Numbered from the stretch's first letter, positions 1 through 11,910 are shown. The stretch is 64,000 bases of DNA from Rhabdophis nuchalis (GCA_039707465.1 CM077645.1:168717503-168781502), one strand, 5' to 3'. Made by a program: numbers and translations. The notes: generated by a model not told the origin, from the sequence alone.

Positions 1-27
1 TACCTCCAAAATAATAGGACCTCCCTG

Positions 28-1212
28 AAAATTAGTGGACCAGAGGAATGCTGTTGATATAATTTACTTGGACTTCAGTAAGACATTTGATAAAGTAGAC
101 CATAACCTACTACTAGATAAAGTAGAAAAATGTGGGTTAGACAGCATCACCACCAAATGGATTCGCAACTGGCTGACCAACCGCACTCAACGTGTAGTCC
201 TCAATGGAACTGCATCTACATGGAAGGAAGTATGCAGTGGAGTACCCAAAGGCTCTGTTTTAGGCCTAGTACTCTTCAACATCTTCAGCAATGATTTGGA
301 TTAAAGGATAAATGGGGAACTCATCAAATTTGCAGACGACACCAAGCTGGCAGGAATAGCCAACACTCCAGAAGATAGGCTTAAGATACAGAAGGATCTT
401 GACAAACTTGAACATTGGGCACTATCTAATAAAATGAAATTCAATTGTGAAAAAAGTAAGGTTCTACATTTAGGCAAGAAAAACAAAATGCACAGGTACA
501 GTATAGGTGGTACCTTGCTCAATAGTAGCAACTGTGAGAGGGATCTTGGAATCCTAGTGGACAACCATTTAAATATGAGCCAGCAGTGTGCAGCAGCTGC
601 CAAAAAAGCCAACACAGTTCTAGGCTGCATAAACAGAGGGATAGAATCTAGATCACGTTAAGTGTTAATGCCACTGTATAGTGCCTTGGTAAGGCCACAC
701 TTGGAATACTGCATACAGTTTTGGTTGCCACGATGTAGAAAAGATGTGGAGACTCTGGAAAGAGTGCAGAGAAGAGCAACCAAGATGATTAGGGGACTGG
801 AGACTAAAACATATGAAGAACGGTTGCAGGAGCTGGGTATGTCTAGTTTGATGAAGAGAAGGACCAGGGGAGACATGATAGCAGTGTTCCGATATCTCAA
901 GAGGGTGCCACAAAGAAGAGGGAGTCAAACTATTCTCCAAGGCACCTGGGGGCAGGACAAGAAGCAATGGGTGGAAACTAATCAAGGAGAGAAGCAACTT
1001 AGAACTAAGGAGAAATTTCCTGACAGTTTGAACAATTAACCTCTGGAACAGCTTGCCTCCAGAAGTTGTGAATGCCCCAACCCTGGAAGTCTTCAAAAAG
1101 ATGTTAGATAGCCATTTGTCCAAAATGGTATAAGGTTCCTGCCCACGCAGGGGGTTGGACTAGAAGACCTACAAGGTCCCTTCCAACTCTGCTATTGTAT
1201 TGTATTGTATTA
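28..1212 (+). mobile_element. CR1 LINE, 5'-truncated, RT through 3' end
   Basis: CR1-clade non-LTR retrotransposon fragment. The frame from about 40 reads [15 protein letters not shown] and then [11 protein letters not shown] (usual form GVPQGSVLGP). An in-frame TAA at 302-304 follows NDLD. The next part carries an intact FADD catalytic box (KFADDTKL) and then LEHWALSNKMKFN. A second stop at about 659 precedes the C-terminal LVRPHLEYC and [12 protein letters not shown] blocks. The 3' UTR ends with the sequence before ctattgtattgtattgt, the short pentamer tail typical of squamate CR1. It is dead through stops and substitutions. The match to the minus-strand copy at 30-31.6 kb begins near position 28. 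Confidence 0.88.
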
Positions 1213-1284
1213 AAATAAGGCCAAGCACTTATTTCGGTAGTCAAAAGAAAATAAGACCCTGTCTTATATTCAGGGAAACATGGT
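1212..1284. mobile_element. DNA transposon end, non-autonomous fragment
   Basis: It starts directly after the CR1 tail. Read on the minus strand it begins taccatgtttccctgaat followed by ataagacagggtcttat, a terminal pattern I know as repeated in squamate genomes. Only one end is visible and the superfamily is uncertain. Confidence 0.45.
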
Positions 1285-2660
1285 ATTTCCTATCTGATTT
1301 TCTAGCAGTGTTAGAATTTTTGCTCCTAACTGCCTGTCTTTAATTTTAGTACCTCTGAAACATCGAAATCAGTCAGCAGATTATGCAAAGTAGCTCTTTT
1401 GAATAGAAAAACTACTATACCCACAGTTTCTCTGATTGACATAATAGCCATATCAGCCAGGAAAAAATGGTTAAAAGACAGATTACATTGCTTCGTGAAA
1501 AACAAGCACTGGATGTCTGTCTTAGAGTTGTCTTACATCACTCTATCCTATAGATGCCTGCCAAACAGGAAATAGGGAAGCGATTTAACATTGCACTATC
1601 CCTGATACTCCCTGCTTCAGTGAAGAGCAAAATTAGCTTTTCATTCCTGCCGCTTCTCCCTTCTCAATGGAAATGGGGGAGGGGGCTTACTTGCCACCTT
1701 AAATGATTGCTGCTGAAAAATGTGCTAGTACTTTATAAATAACTTGTTAGTTCCACAGAACAAAAAGAATAAATGTATTTTCTTTCAGTACATGATCTCA
1801 TTTTCTAAGCAATTAAAATGCCTGTAGTTCAAAGGTGACTTGTACCTAATAATAAACTCAATTTATAATAACGTTTTGAAAAAGAGTAAGAATTTACTTA
1901 CATCAGTTTGATTAATTAAGACACATATAAATACATTTAAAAATAATATCAAATAGAAAATTTAGTCCTTGGATTATTTGTCTTGCATCTTGTATGTCCC
2001 CTAATCCTACCCAACCATTCTACATAACTACATTTTATGTATGCATTTCACATTGTGCTTTGTACTTCTATTGCTAAAGAAGAATTTATGAGATTAGTGT
2101 CAACTATAGCTTTCAACAAACAAGTGATTTAATACAAACAGTGAAAATGGGGCTTATGTAATTATGAAGTTGTTTGTATTGATTTATTTTTCAAGGGCCA
2201 TGATCCTGAACCTATTTATTCCATAAGAACTTCAACAACTCCACAGTAAATTGCTTGTCAGTTAAGGCCACTATTTTGTTCTATTTTTATTCTCAAAGTC
2301 TCTGTCAGTATTTTTAGCAGTGGTGACTGAATCTCACTGATTCTGTTTGAATCAAGTGTCTGTCTGTTTATTGTTGGATGTGTACATAAATCTAAGGGAT
2401 GGCTATTTTTAAGTAATGCATAAGGAACTCTAAAATGACTCTTTCTGAATGCCAAATTGAATGGACACTTTGTCTAGAGAAAGCTAAATGAAAGCATTAT
2501 AATACTGCAGTTTCAACAATAAAACGATTTTATTTATATTAAAGTTATGTTCACAGCTCTTCCGTAACATAAAAGGAAATAACATTATGTATTTCACTGC
2601 TTGAAGAGAGAGCTAAGTTGAAGAACTAAAGTTTGAATTACATTTGATATTAAGCACTCA
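1285..2660. other. AT-rich intron, no gene seen
   Basis: No convincing coding frame or recognised repeat. It contains a short G-rich tract near 1675-1685 only. Confidence 0.6.
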
Positions 2661-2664
2661 CTAT

Positions 2665-2890
2665 ATATCAGGAGTCTCATTTACTTTGGCCATGTATGTT
2701 TGGGGGAATTCACTGAAGAAAGAAATTATGTTTGGAAGGGTTAGTGGTAAAAGGAAACCAGGCTGCCAAAGAACACGATGGCTGGATACTAGACAAAGCA
2801 TAGAAAAACTCAAAGAAATAGTGCAAGATTGGAGACCTGGGCCATAGAATTACCAAGAGTCAGACACAACTGAATGGATAACTTTATCAT
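2665..2890 (+). mobile_element. BovB (RTE) LINE 3' end
   Basis: The open frame gives FGRVSGKRKPGCQRTRWLD followed by LKEIVQDW, the C-terminal tail of the BovB/RTE reverse transcriptase ORF (pattern GR-KRGRQR-RWLD). It is followed by the very short 3' UTR with gagtcagacacaactgaatg, the BovB terminal signature also found at the end of BovB-mobilised SINEs. It is strongly 5'-truncated. Confidence 0.75.
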
Positions 2891-3002
2891 CATCCGATAT
2901 AAGGCAATATGTAAGAATTAAATATTGATGTGAAACCCTGGAATGTCTAATTCCCTAAGCATTTCATTTGTAGAAGCAGCAATGAGGCTCAGAAAGTTTA
3001 AA

Positions 3003-3556
3003 TCTAATTATTAATACCACTTTATAATGCCTTAGGCCACACTTGGAATACTGCATTCAGTTTTGGTCACCACGATGTAGAAAAGATGTGGAGACTCTAG
3101 AAAGAGTGCAGAGAAGAGCAACAAAGATGATTAGGGGACTGGAGACTAAAACATATGAAGAATGATTTCAGGAACTGGGTATGTCTAGTTTAATGAAAAG
3201 AAGGATTAAGGGAGGCCTGATAGCAGTGTTCCAATATCTCAAGGGTTGCCACAAAGAAGAGGGAGTCAAACTATTCTCCAAGGCACCTGAGGGTAAACAA
3301 GAACAGGTGGAAACTAATCAAGGAGAGAAGCAACTTAGAACTTAGAACTGAGGAGAAATTTCCTGACAGTTAGAACAATTAGTCAGTGGAACAGCTTGCC
3401 TCCAGAAGTTGTGAATGCCCCAACACTGGGAGTCTTTAAGAAGATGTTGGATAGCCATTTGTCTGAACCGGTATAAGGTTCCTGCCTAGGCAGGGGGTTG
3501 GACTAGAAGACCTCCAAGGTCCCTTCCAACTCTGCTATTGTATATTGTATATCATT
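3003..3556 (+). mobile_element. CR1 LINE 3' fragment
   Basis: Homologous to 665-1212 (same order: CTTTATAATGCC block, [23 protein letters not shown], then the 3' UTR). Several small deletions and stops are present. It ends with a short TATTG-type tail. It is a second, independently truncated copy 2 kb from the first and in the same orientation. Confidence 0.85.
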
Positions 3557-3661
3557 AAGTAAGAATGAAGCTGGAGTTTTCCTAAATATCTCTCCTAGAG
3601 ACTGAGTTCTTATTTTCAAGTAAACATGATTAAACATGCAAAGAAATTAATGTAAGAAATT

Positions 3662-5270
3662 TTTTTATTTTTTATTTTATTAAATTTATATCCCGCCCTT
3701 CTCCAAACAGACCCAGGGCGGCGCACAGGAATGTTAAAATACATACAAAACATCTAAAATTTAAAAAACTTATTCTAGTAAAACCTGTGCTAAAAACCAA
3801 ATTAAAATCCCAAATTTAAAACTGTCTAATGGTCAATACAGGGGGTTACGCTAGGCCGGCTAGATGGAATAAATGTGTCTTCAGACACTTGCGGAAGAGG
3901 CGGAGGTCAAAGATGGTACGGAGTTCAGGGGGTAGGTCGTTCCAGAGGGCTGGCCCAGCCACAGAGAAGGCTCTTCCCCTGGGTGTCGCCAGTCGGCATT
4001 GTCCAGCCGACGGCACCCTGAGGAGGCCCTCTCTGTGGGAGCGTATCGGTCTGAGGGATGTATGGGGCAGGAGGCGGTCTCGCATATAACTAGGCCCCGA
4101 GCCATGGAGCGCTTTAAAGATGGTCGTCAAGACCTTGAAGCGCACCCGAAAGACCACAGGGAGCCAGTGCAGCTCGCGCAGGATAGGTGTTATGTGGGAG
4201 TGTCTAGGCGCTCCCGTAATCACCCGCGCGGCTGCGTTCTGGACTAGCTGCAGCTTTCGGGTGCACCTCAAGGGAAGCCCCATGTAGAGAGCATTACAGT
4301 AGTCGAGTCGAGAGGTGACGAGTGCTTGAGTGACTGTGCGTAGGGAACCCCGATCCAGTAAGGGGCGCAATTGGCGCATCAAGCGTACCTGATGGAACGC
4401 CCCCCTGGCCACGGCTGCCACGTGATCTTCCATAGACAGCCGGGAATCCAGGAGGACACCCATATTGCGCGCCCTCTCCACGGGGGCCGGTGTTTCGCCC
4501 CCAATGGCCAGTGTTGGAATAATCTGGCTGAACCGGGGCGCCGGAAGCCACAGCCACTCAGTCTTGGACGGGTTGAGCTTGAGTTTGTTACCACCCATCC
4601 AGATCCGTACGGCCTCCAAACACCGGGACATAACCTCGACGGCATCGTTGGGGTGGTCTGGGGTGGATATGTACAACTGAGTATCATCAGCGTACAGATG
4701 ATATCCCACCCCAAAACCACGGATGATCTCACCCAGCGGCTTCATATATGTGTTGAATAGTAGGGGCGAGAGGACCGACCCCTGAAGAACCCCACATATG
4801 AGGGGCCTCGAGGCCGACCTCTGCCCCCGTCAACACATATTGCGACCGACCAGAGAGGTAGGATGAGAACCACCGCAAAACGGTGCCTCCCAGCCCCAAC
4901 CCCCCCAGTCGGCGCAATAGGATACCATGGTCGATGGTATCAAAAGCCGCTGAGAGGTCTAATAGGACTAGGATAGAGGAATGTCCTCTATTCCGCGCCC
5001 TCCAGAGATCATCAACCAACGCGACCAATGCCGTCTCGGTGCTGTGCCCGGGTCGGAAGCCGGACTGGCGCGGGTCTAGATAATCAACTTCCTCCAAGTG
5101 TCGCGGAAACTGTTGGGCCACCACACTCTCAACAACCTTCACTAGAAAGTGGAGGTTGGAGACAGGACGATAGTTCTCTAATAATGCTGGATCCAGGGAC
5201 GGCTTCTTGAGGAGGGGCTTTACTACCGCCTCTTTCAAGACGGCAGGAAAGAAGCTTTTATGGATCTGTT
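3662..5270 (-). mobile_element. L2-group LINE copy A, 5'-truncated
   Basis: LINE of the L2/CR1 group. The upstream frame (5238 down to about 4800) reads VVKPLLKKPSLD, NYRPVSNL, SGFRPGHSTETAL and [15 protein letters not shown]. After a frameshift near 4800-4830 the 299-codon frame 4745-3846 carries the intact catalytic box YADD (codons 4694-4683), then KLNPSKTEWLWLP, SRLDYCNALYMGLP, LQNAAAR-type and LRELHWLPVVFRVRFKVL blocks, ending near HLFHLAGLA. The 3' UTR includes tcccgcccttctccaaa (minus-strand end) and an A/T-rich tail at about 3662-3690. No ORF1 or endonuclease remains. Confidence 0.88.
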
Positions 5271-5275
5271 CCTTC

Positions 5276-6592
5276 TTTAGACCTCTCGGCGGCTTTTGAT
5301 ACCATTGACCATGGTATCCTATTGCATCGGCTGGGGGGGTTGGGGGTGGGAGGCACCGTTTTACGGTGGTTCTCCTCCTACCTCTCTGGCCGATCGCAAT
5401 TTGTGTTGACAGGAGAGCAGAGGTCGACCTCGAGACCCCTCACATGTGGGGGGTCGGTCCTCTCGCCTCTCCTGTTTAACACATATATGAAGCCGCTGGG
5501 TGAGATCATCCGTGGTTTTGGGGTAGAGTACCATCTCTACGCTGATGATACTCAGCTGTATATATCTACCCCAAACCACCCCAACGATGCCGTAGCGGTG
5601 ATGTGCCAGTGCCTGGAAGCCGTACGGATCTGGATGGGAAGAAACGGACTCAAGCTCAACCCGACCAAGACCGAGTGGCTGTGGTTTCCGGCTGCCCGAT
5701 TCAACCAGCTGACTCCATCGCTGGCCATTGGGGGCGAACATCTTGCCCCAGTGGATGGGGCGTGCAACTTGGGTGTCCTCCTGGATGCCCGGCTGTGCAT
5801 GGAAGATCAAGTGACAGCCGTGGCCAGGAGAGCGTTTTACCAGGTTCGCCTGGTTCGCCAGTTGCGCCCCCTATTGGATCGACACGCCCTTCGCACAGTC
5901 ACTCATGCTCTCGTGACATCCCGACTGGACTATTGTAACTCTCTCTACATGGGGCTCCCCTTGAGGTGCACTCGGAGACTTCAGCTAGTCCAGAATGCAG
6001 CCGCGCGAGCAATTATGGGAACCGCAAGGTGTACCCACGTAACACCGCTCTTGCGCGAGCTGCACTGGCTGCCTGTCGTCTTCCGGGTGCACTTCAAGGT
6101 TCTAGTTATCATCTTTAAAGCGCTCCATGGCTCGGGACCTAGCTATTTGCAGGATCGGATCCTGCCGCACACATCCACATGGCTGATTCGCTCCCACAGA
6201 GAGGGACTTCTCCGGGTGCCGTCCACTAGACTTTGTCAGCGGGCGACGCCCAGGGGAAGGGCTCTCTCTGTGGCGGGCCCAGCCCTCTGGAACGACCTTC
6301 CCCCCAACATTAGAACTACCACGGACCTCCGCTCCTTCCATCTAAAACTAAAAACATATCTGTTCTGCTTGGCCGGCCTAGGATAGTCTCTCTTCGATGG
6401 GGTTGCCAGAAATTTTAGATGGGGATTTTAGTTTTTTAATTGGAATTTTTAGCGCAGGGAAATATTTAATTTGTTTTTAACTATATGTATGTATTTATTG
6501 TTTTGTTAGCCCTGTGCACCGCTCCGAGTCCCTTCGGGGAGAGGGAGCGGTCAACAAATTTAATAAATTATTATTATTATTATTATTTATAA
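5276..6592 (+). mobile_element. L2-group LINE copy B, head-to-head with copy A
   Basis: Begins at the RT block [13 protein letters not shown] and continues in one open frame (354 codons, 5322-6386). It contains YADD, KTEWLWFPAARF, LVTSRLDYCNSLYMGLP, RELHWLPVVFRV and a C-terminal FCLAGLG. Relative to copy D it lacks nine bases coding V-P-Q in TCGVPQGSVLSPLL (here TCGGSVLSPLL), so a strongly conserved RT block is broken in frame. The 3' UTR has ccgagtcccttcggggag and an (ATT)n tail at 6566-6590. It starts within about 10 bp of the 5' end of copy A, in opposite orientation. Confidence 0.9.
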
Positions 6593-6594
6593 TA

Positions 6595-7807
6595 CCTTAT
6601 AACATCCTTCAATCAAAAAGAGTCTACATACATACCTATGCAACTTTTTTTTAGCTGTAGATTTTGAGATTCATAGGATTCATATTATGTTTGCTTTTTA
6701 GCAGCCTTTTTTCTTTCACATAAAATATAAAATAATGATCTATACACAAAGAATATTGAATAACAAAGTTATGCAAATTGCTTGCATGTAGGTATATCAC
6801 CTTAAAGGCAAAAGGAAACTAATAGTCATCAGGACTGATAATGAGAGGAAATGAAAACCCATTCTGTGTGAAAGTGAATGAAAAGTGTCAACTATTTCTT
6901 ATAAAAAGAAGAAATAAAAGTTATATGAATTAAATCAAGGAATTTTTTAAAATAAAAAATAGAAGAGGTGTTTTGAAGTTATCTATTATTAACCAGCATC
7001 TGGACATAAGAATAAACAGGTAAACAGATCATATATGAGATACATTTAAATTACACATATCAGGTTTATATTAAATTCAGGTAATATCTAATTCTATCTA
7101 TATCTAAGTAGTTAGCTAAACAACAGGTTTCAATTTATTCAAGCTATTTTTATGCATTTTTAGTGTGCATCTAGAATAATTCTCCTGTACTTATAGAAAA
7201 CCTACTAGTGGACCACTTACTGATGGACAGTCTGTAAACAAATCATTAAGAAGAGGTTTAGATAACTACCTAGATAAGAAACTTAGATTTAAATGCACAT
7301 GATTTAACATGAAGAGCAATATTGTTTCATATACGACATGGCTTAGAGAAATAATTAATAGCTACAACAAATATCTTGAAAGGAAACAATAACAATGTTC
7401 ACAAGGCCATGCATACTAAGAAGCATTTCAGTAAAAACTTCTAAATATAGAGATATAATACACCACAACATCTACAAAAGTGTGACATACACTGCTTTTA
7501 AGATTCTTGGGTTTATTCAATAAGCATTAGTGGGAGTTATTTGCATGTATTGTCTTCAGAAAACCCCCCAAAAACAAAATAAAAATATTTTTCAAATACA
7601 GAAAATAGTATTTTGGAAAATGAATAAAGTATTTCATTGGGAATGCTTTCCTTCATCATTTTAAAGAGGATACTTTGCTCATCAAATAGACTTTGTAAAT
7701 AATTGTATACAATAATTTATATAGCTCAAATAAAGGCATTAGACACGATATAAATTGACTAAAGGGAGGAAGAATGTTTCATAAGTGAAAGAACAAAAAA
7801 GCAGTAC
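6595..7807. other. AT-rich intron 3 sequence
   Basis: No gene and no repeat I recognise between the L2 tail and PTPRM exon 3. Confidence 0.6.
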
Positions 7808-8076
7808 CTGGTAAAAGTTTGGCCAAAAGGTGCTGACAGCCAATTCCACTCTATTCCAAATACCAATAGGGGCATCTGAGACATTCCATACTGGATTTCC
7901 AAGTTCACCATTATTAACTTTCACATAAACGTTCAAAATTCCAGGACTGGAACCACTTTTGCTGGAAACAAAAAAATTGAAATCGATGCAATGTGTGTCA
8001 TTTTCCTTTAGTTGTGGTAGCAAAAGGTGGGCTTTTTGGCCAATTCTTTCAGTAGTATTCGCCAACATGAAAGATC
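7808..8076 (-). CDS. PTPRM: PTPRM exon 3 (MAM domain, second part)
   Basis: Coding exon of receptor-type protein tyrosine phosphatase mu, a homophilic cell-adhesion receptor with a cytoplasmic phosphatase. This exon encodes most of the extracellular N-terminal MAM domain. The minus strand reads 89 full codons after a split glycine codon and includes [26 protein letters not shown] and STFWPNFYQ, which match the mu paralogue better than the kappa or T sequences I know. The acceptor is a pyrimidine-rich tract ending ctgcag. The donor is CAG/GTACTG, lacking the usual G at +5. Entry phase is 1 and joins exactly to exon 2; exit phase is 0. Three N-glycosylation sequons are visible (NTT, NDT, NVS). 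The cysteine in DTHC should pair with one in exon 4, outside the window. The exon is one codon shorter than the 272 bp I recall for mammals. The stretch around SDAPIGIW diverges from mammals. The open frame running past 7808 is intron. Confidence 0.93.
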
Positions 8077-8684
8077 CTGCAGAAAATAAATAAAAGAAAA
8101 TAAGTAATTAGTTGGAGTTTAGATTGTGATCCAGTCCCAATTTCTTCTTCTTTTGCTGCCATGCAATTTTTGTTATTCTACAGAGAAATGTGCAAAATGG
8201 TTTTGATTTGAAGCATTTTAAGAATGGTCATTCCAGAATGATCAGAATAACGTATTTCAAACTTGAAACAATTGATTCAGATTTAAAATACTGAAAATAT
8301 TTTCTTTAACCTTACTATCATTCAATTATAATATATTATAGTTATATATTGCAGATTGATATTGTATTAAATTCTGTAATAACTTCAAAACAGTGGTAGA
8401 ATAAAGTTCACTTTGGGAAATAAGCAAATAAGTTATTTTCTTAAGCACCAAACTAGAGGTAAGCTTCTTCCTAGATTTCATTCATAGCTGGGAAAGTTAG
8501 ATATTTCCCCTGATTTCCTATATCTGTTCATTAGAAGGAATAAAACAATTTTTTTTAAAAGTTGTAGAATCCTTAAGAAACAAAACAATTTACTCTTGTT
8601 ATCACTATGTGGATCAAATAAATCCATATAAGATGGTATTATAATATACTATTATATAGGGGTGCGTGTGTGTGTCTTATTCAG

Positions 8685-8950
8685 TTAATCCTCAACTAAC
8701 TAGAATAATTGGGATGTGGAGCTCCATTGTTAAACAATAAAGTGATAAAATGTGGTTTCATGTGATTGTACCAACTTACAACAGTAGCTCTGGCAGTTCT
8801 GCTGGAAGGAATCTCATGTAGTCATTACAAATGGTAATCATATGACCACAAGATCCTGCTTCTTTTGTGGTTTGTGAACTGACCGCCAAATTCAAATCGG
8901 AATTAGTGACTATGGGGATGAACCATCTGTAAGTCTCTTCATTCAGACCA
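8685..8950. mobile_element. Possible Tigger-like DNA transposon remnant
   Basis: Contains weak matches to the element at 18381-18775 (ttaatcctcaactaact, then gtcattacaaatggtaatca and catatgaccac). Ends are not defined and the element is very old if real. Confidence 0.3.
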
Positions 8951-9300
8951 GTGGTGAAATCCTGAGGTTCGCTTTGCTTTGCTACCAGTTTGCTGCACGC
9001 GCACATGTGCACTGCAGGCGCTACCGTGCAGCGCTGAAAAAGGAGAATTAAAAATCCTTTTCTGAGTCTGCAAAGGTAAGTTGAACAACAGGGGTGGAGG
9101 ACAGCTCTGTCACACAATTTATATTCGCTAGAAAGCAGGAAATCTTGCTTTCTAGCTAATCTAAATTGTGTGGCACAGCTGATTATCACACAGCTGATTG
9201 TTGGAACTAGCCATTTTTAATACCGGTTCGGGCGAACAGGCAGAATTTGTTTACTACAGGTTCAGGAGAACCGGTCCAAACTTGCAGCATTTCAGGCCTG
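8951..9300. mobile_element. hAT-like non-autonomous element
   Basis: One end reads cagtggtgaaatcctgaggttc and the other, reversed, caggcctgaaatgctgcaag, a loose terminal inverted repeat. The inside carries the accggttc and gaaccggtcc motifs shared with other small elements here (16365-16455, 21577-21801, 40351-40704). The flanking 8-mers share only ATTCA, so the duplication is not secure. Confidence 0.5.
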
Positions 9301-9870
9301 ATTCATTGTATCTTTGAAAGGTTGTTTAATATTGTAATTAACAAAGGATTAAGTGTACTGCATACATAGTATATATTTCAAATACTTTACATAAGTAAAT
9401 GCAGGATGCTGTATCAGGATCAAAAGTCCAGATGAGCTGCATATGTAGTCAATGACAGGTTCTATAGTATACGTACTTTAAATTATATATAGGATACATA
9501 GGACATTATCAGAATCTGGATGTGCATAATTATTCTTCCATATTAAAATGATATTAATATTAATTCAAGTATCAAAATCTAAAAGGATAGGAATATAAAG
9601 ACTGCAATATCTTAAAGACATTTATTTTGAACTACTATACCAAAGCAGACTTGACTGAAAGCCAACAAAATTGATATACCTAGTAACACAATATTTTGAT
9701 GCTATGGTCTAGGAGTAAGGAAAATGGAATAATAATTGAACCTACTGAATTGGACTGAATTTGTGAAGAAGGGATCAGTATGAAAGCAAAAATTCAAATC
9801 CAAATTTAATTTTATAAATTCAATGGAGGAAATCCCCAATCCCAAGTCCTACTATGCTGCCTCATTTTAG
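9301..9870. other. AT-rich intron sequence
   Basis: No gene or recognised repeat. Confidence 0.55.
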
Positions 9871-10451
9871 AGCGAATATTCGCAAAGCATGAAGGTCTTC
9901 CTAGCTGCCCAGTTAAAGGAAACAGGCAGCAGTGATACAGGAAGATGCCAGATGCAGATGATCACTTTAGTGGCAATGTCTATGACACCAATTCATACTG
10001 CGCTGGTGAAGACAATTATAAATCACTCCTCTATTTTTACCAAGAAAACCACATGGATAGGGAATATAAAATGGTTGATGTAATGAAGTAGGATGGACCC
10101 CTTAATTTGACTGGCATTCAACATATTACTGAGGAAGACCATAGGATATTCTGGACAAAAAGATTTTGCTTCCTGAACAGTTGGGTGTCCCATGCAGATT
10201 TTTGTTTGCTAATCAAATGATAACCCGTAATTGAAACTATTGCGTACCATTTTATAGAAGCCTTCTGTTTTTACATAATGGCAACGTACACATTGGCTAT
10301 GTGAAAACACTAAAAGAAACATACAAAAACATGAAATATTTGTTGAAACATATCCAGTAAGTCATTCTGAAAATATATTTGTGTCCACTTTGAATTAGTC
10401 TGTCATAATCATCAAAGGTTTTTTAGGAAGCAAAACTTGAAAAAAATAGTT

Positions 10452-10690
10452 GCCCAGTAATGCGGGTGGCACACAGGTTAGAATGCAGTATTGCAGGCTA
10501 ACTCTGACCATAGCCCAATGTTCAATCTTAATAGGGGTTCAAGGTTGGCTCAGCCTTCCATCTTTCCAAGGTCAATAAAATGAGGAGCCAGACTGTTGAG
10601 GGCAATATGCTGACACTGTAAACTGCCTAGAGTATTGTAAAGCAATATGAGGCAGTATATAAGTGTAAGTGCTATTGCTGTTGTGATTTT
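10452..10690 (+). mobile_element. tRNA-derived SINE inside BovB copy 1
   Basis: The head ggtggcacacaggttagaat resembles a tRNA A box. It continues with caggctaactctgac, then ggttcaaggttggctcagcc, ttccaaggtcaataaaatga and a tail with aagtgctattgctgttg. It matches a SINE pattern I know from snakes. It lies exactly in the part of BovB copy 1 that has no counterpart in copy 2, which supports a later insertion. Confidence 0.7.
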
Positions 10691-10984
10691 GGAATACTAA
10701 TACTGTTCATGACATAGCTAGATTAAAGCCTTTGGGATGTCATGTTGCTGCTGTTATCATACAGGAAAGGAGAACCTAAAAGTGCAGAGATGCAATTACA
10801 GTAGGAACGTAAAATGTACGAAGCATGAACACAGGAAAGCTCAACACAGTGGAAGCTGAAATGAAATGACTGCACATTGACATCTTAGGCATCAGTGAAT
10901 TTACATGGACTGGGATCTCTTCAGTCAGAAGATCATAGCATTTATTATTCAGAACATGAAAAACCAAGATGAGGTACTGTTGCT

Positions 10985-11013
10985 TTACTATACCTTTTTA
11001 AAAGGTATAGTAA
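10985..11013. repeat. Perfect palindrome, 14-bp arms, 1-base centre
   Basis: ttactatacctttt and aaaaggtatagtaa are exact reverse complements around one T. It lies in the endonuclease region of BovB copy 1. The aligned part of copy 2 (near 20040) lacks it. Confidence 0.9.
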
Positions 11014-11910
11014 GTAAGTACTTGGTTTCAATTGCATTGAAAGTAAATAATAACATCAATTAGACTTTGTGGTCATGCTCCATGCTTCAGCTATGGACAA
11101 AGAGGAAGTCGATACCTTCTATGATAAAGTTAAATTTGAAATTGACAGAACATGGAAACAAAATATGCTGTTGTGATTGGGTACTGGAATGCCAAAGTTG
11201 GAACCATGAAAGACGAAAATGTAGCTGGACTGTATGGCTAAGGGAACTGAAATGAAGCAGGAGATAAGGTACAAATTTCTGCCACTCCAATTATTTTTTC
11301 ATAGCTAACGCTATTTTATAACAACTAAAACTATGCCTCTATAAATTGGACATCGCCAGATAAGAATATGTAAAAATCAATTTGCCTCTATTATTGTTAA
11401 GAGGAATTGCAGGTAATTATACCCCCAAAAAGTAATTAAGGACTTTGACAGGCGCTGACTGTGGATCCCAAACTTCTCATGTGCAAGCTCTGATTTAAGC
11501 TGAACAACAACAACAAAAGAACAATAAGAACTTCAATTGGTTTCCATGATTTATACCCACCATTTTCAAGGAGAATGTTTAATTGCTTTAAAGTCCTGAA
11601 CTTCATTGACAGAGAATCAGATAAATTATGGAATGAATACAAGAATTTAACAAGTTCCTCTGAAAACAACTTCAAAGAGCTGTTTTCTAAAAGATAACAA
11701 TGGACAGATAGTAATCAAATCAAAGGACGATGGAAGGAATATACAGTAGAGACCTCAACATCCAAGATATTTTAGAAGATATTCCTTACTTACAAGGGCT
11801 TCTACTACTAGACAATGAAATTAATTAGCAGTTCAGTCATTACCAAGTTGGAAGGTTACATAAATTGAAGGAGTGTGCTGTGAAATATGGCAAGCAGCAG
11901 AAAAAGAAGT

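Larger units (their letters stand above)
1..7807 (-). other. PTPRM: PTPRM intron 3 (partial)
   Basis: Sequence downstream of exon 3 on the minus strand. Exon 4, which would encode the end of the MAM domain, was not found before the left edge. Confidence 0.8.
9877..11880 (+). mobile_element. BovB (RTE) LINE 5' copy 1, interrupted
   Basis: The 5' block (9877-10155) aligns with 19455-19745 of copy 2. After an interruption (10155-10690, carrying a SINE) the endonuclease region resumes: MNTGKLNTVEAEM, DILGISEF-WTG, then MDKEEVDTFYDKVKFEID, VIGYWNAKVG and the degraded equivalent of DCGSDHELL near 11450. These are the blocks of the RTE apurinic endonuclease domain. Many stops and frameshifts occur, the RT is absent and the right end is vague (11700-11880). 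It cannot encode a working protein. Confidence 0.75.

Noticed and set aside
3662..6592. One twin-primed LINE with inverted 5' end
   Set aside because: Both halves contain the same RT region and separate 3' UTRs with tails, so there are two insertions.
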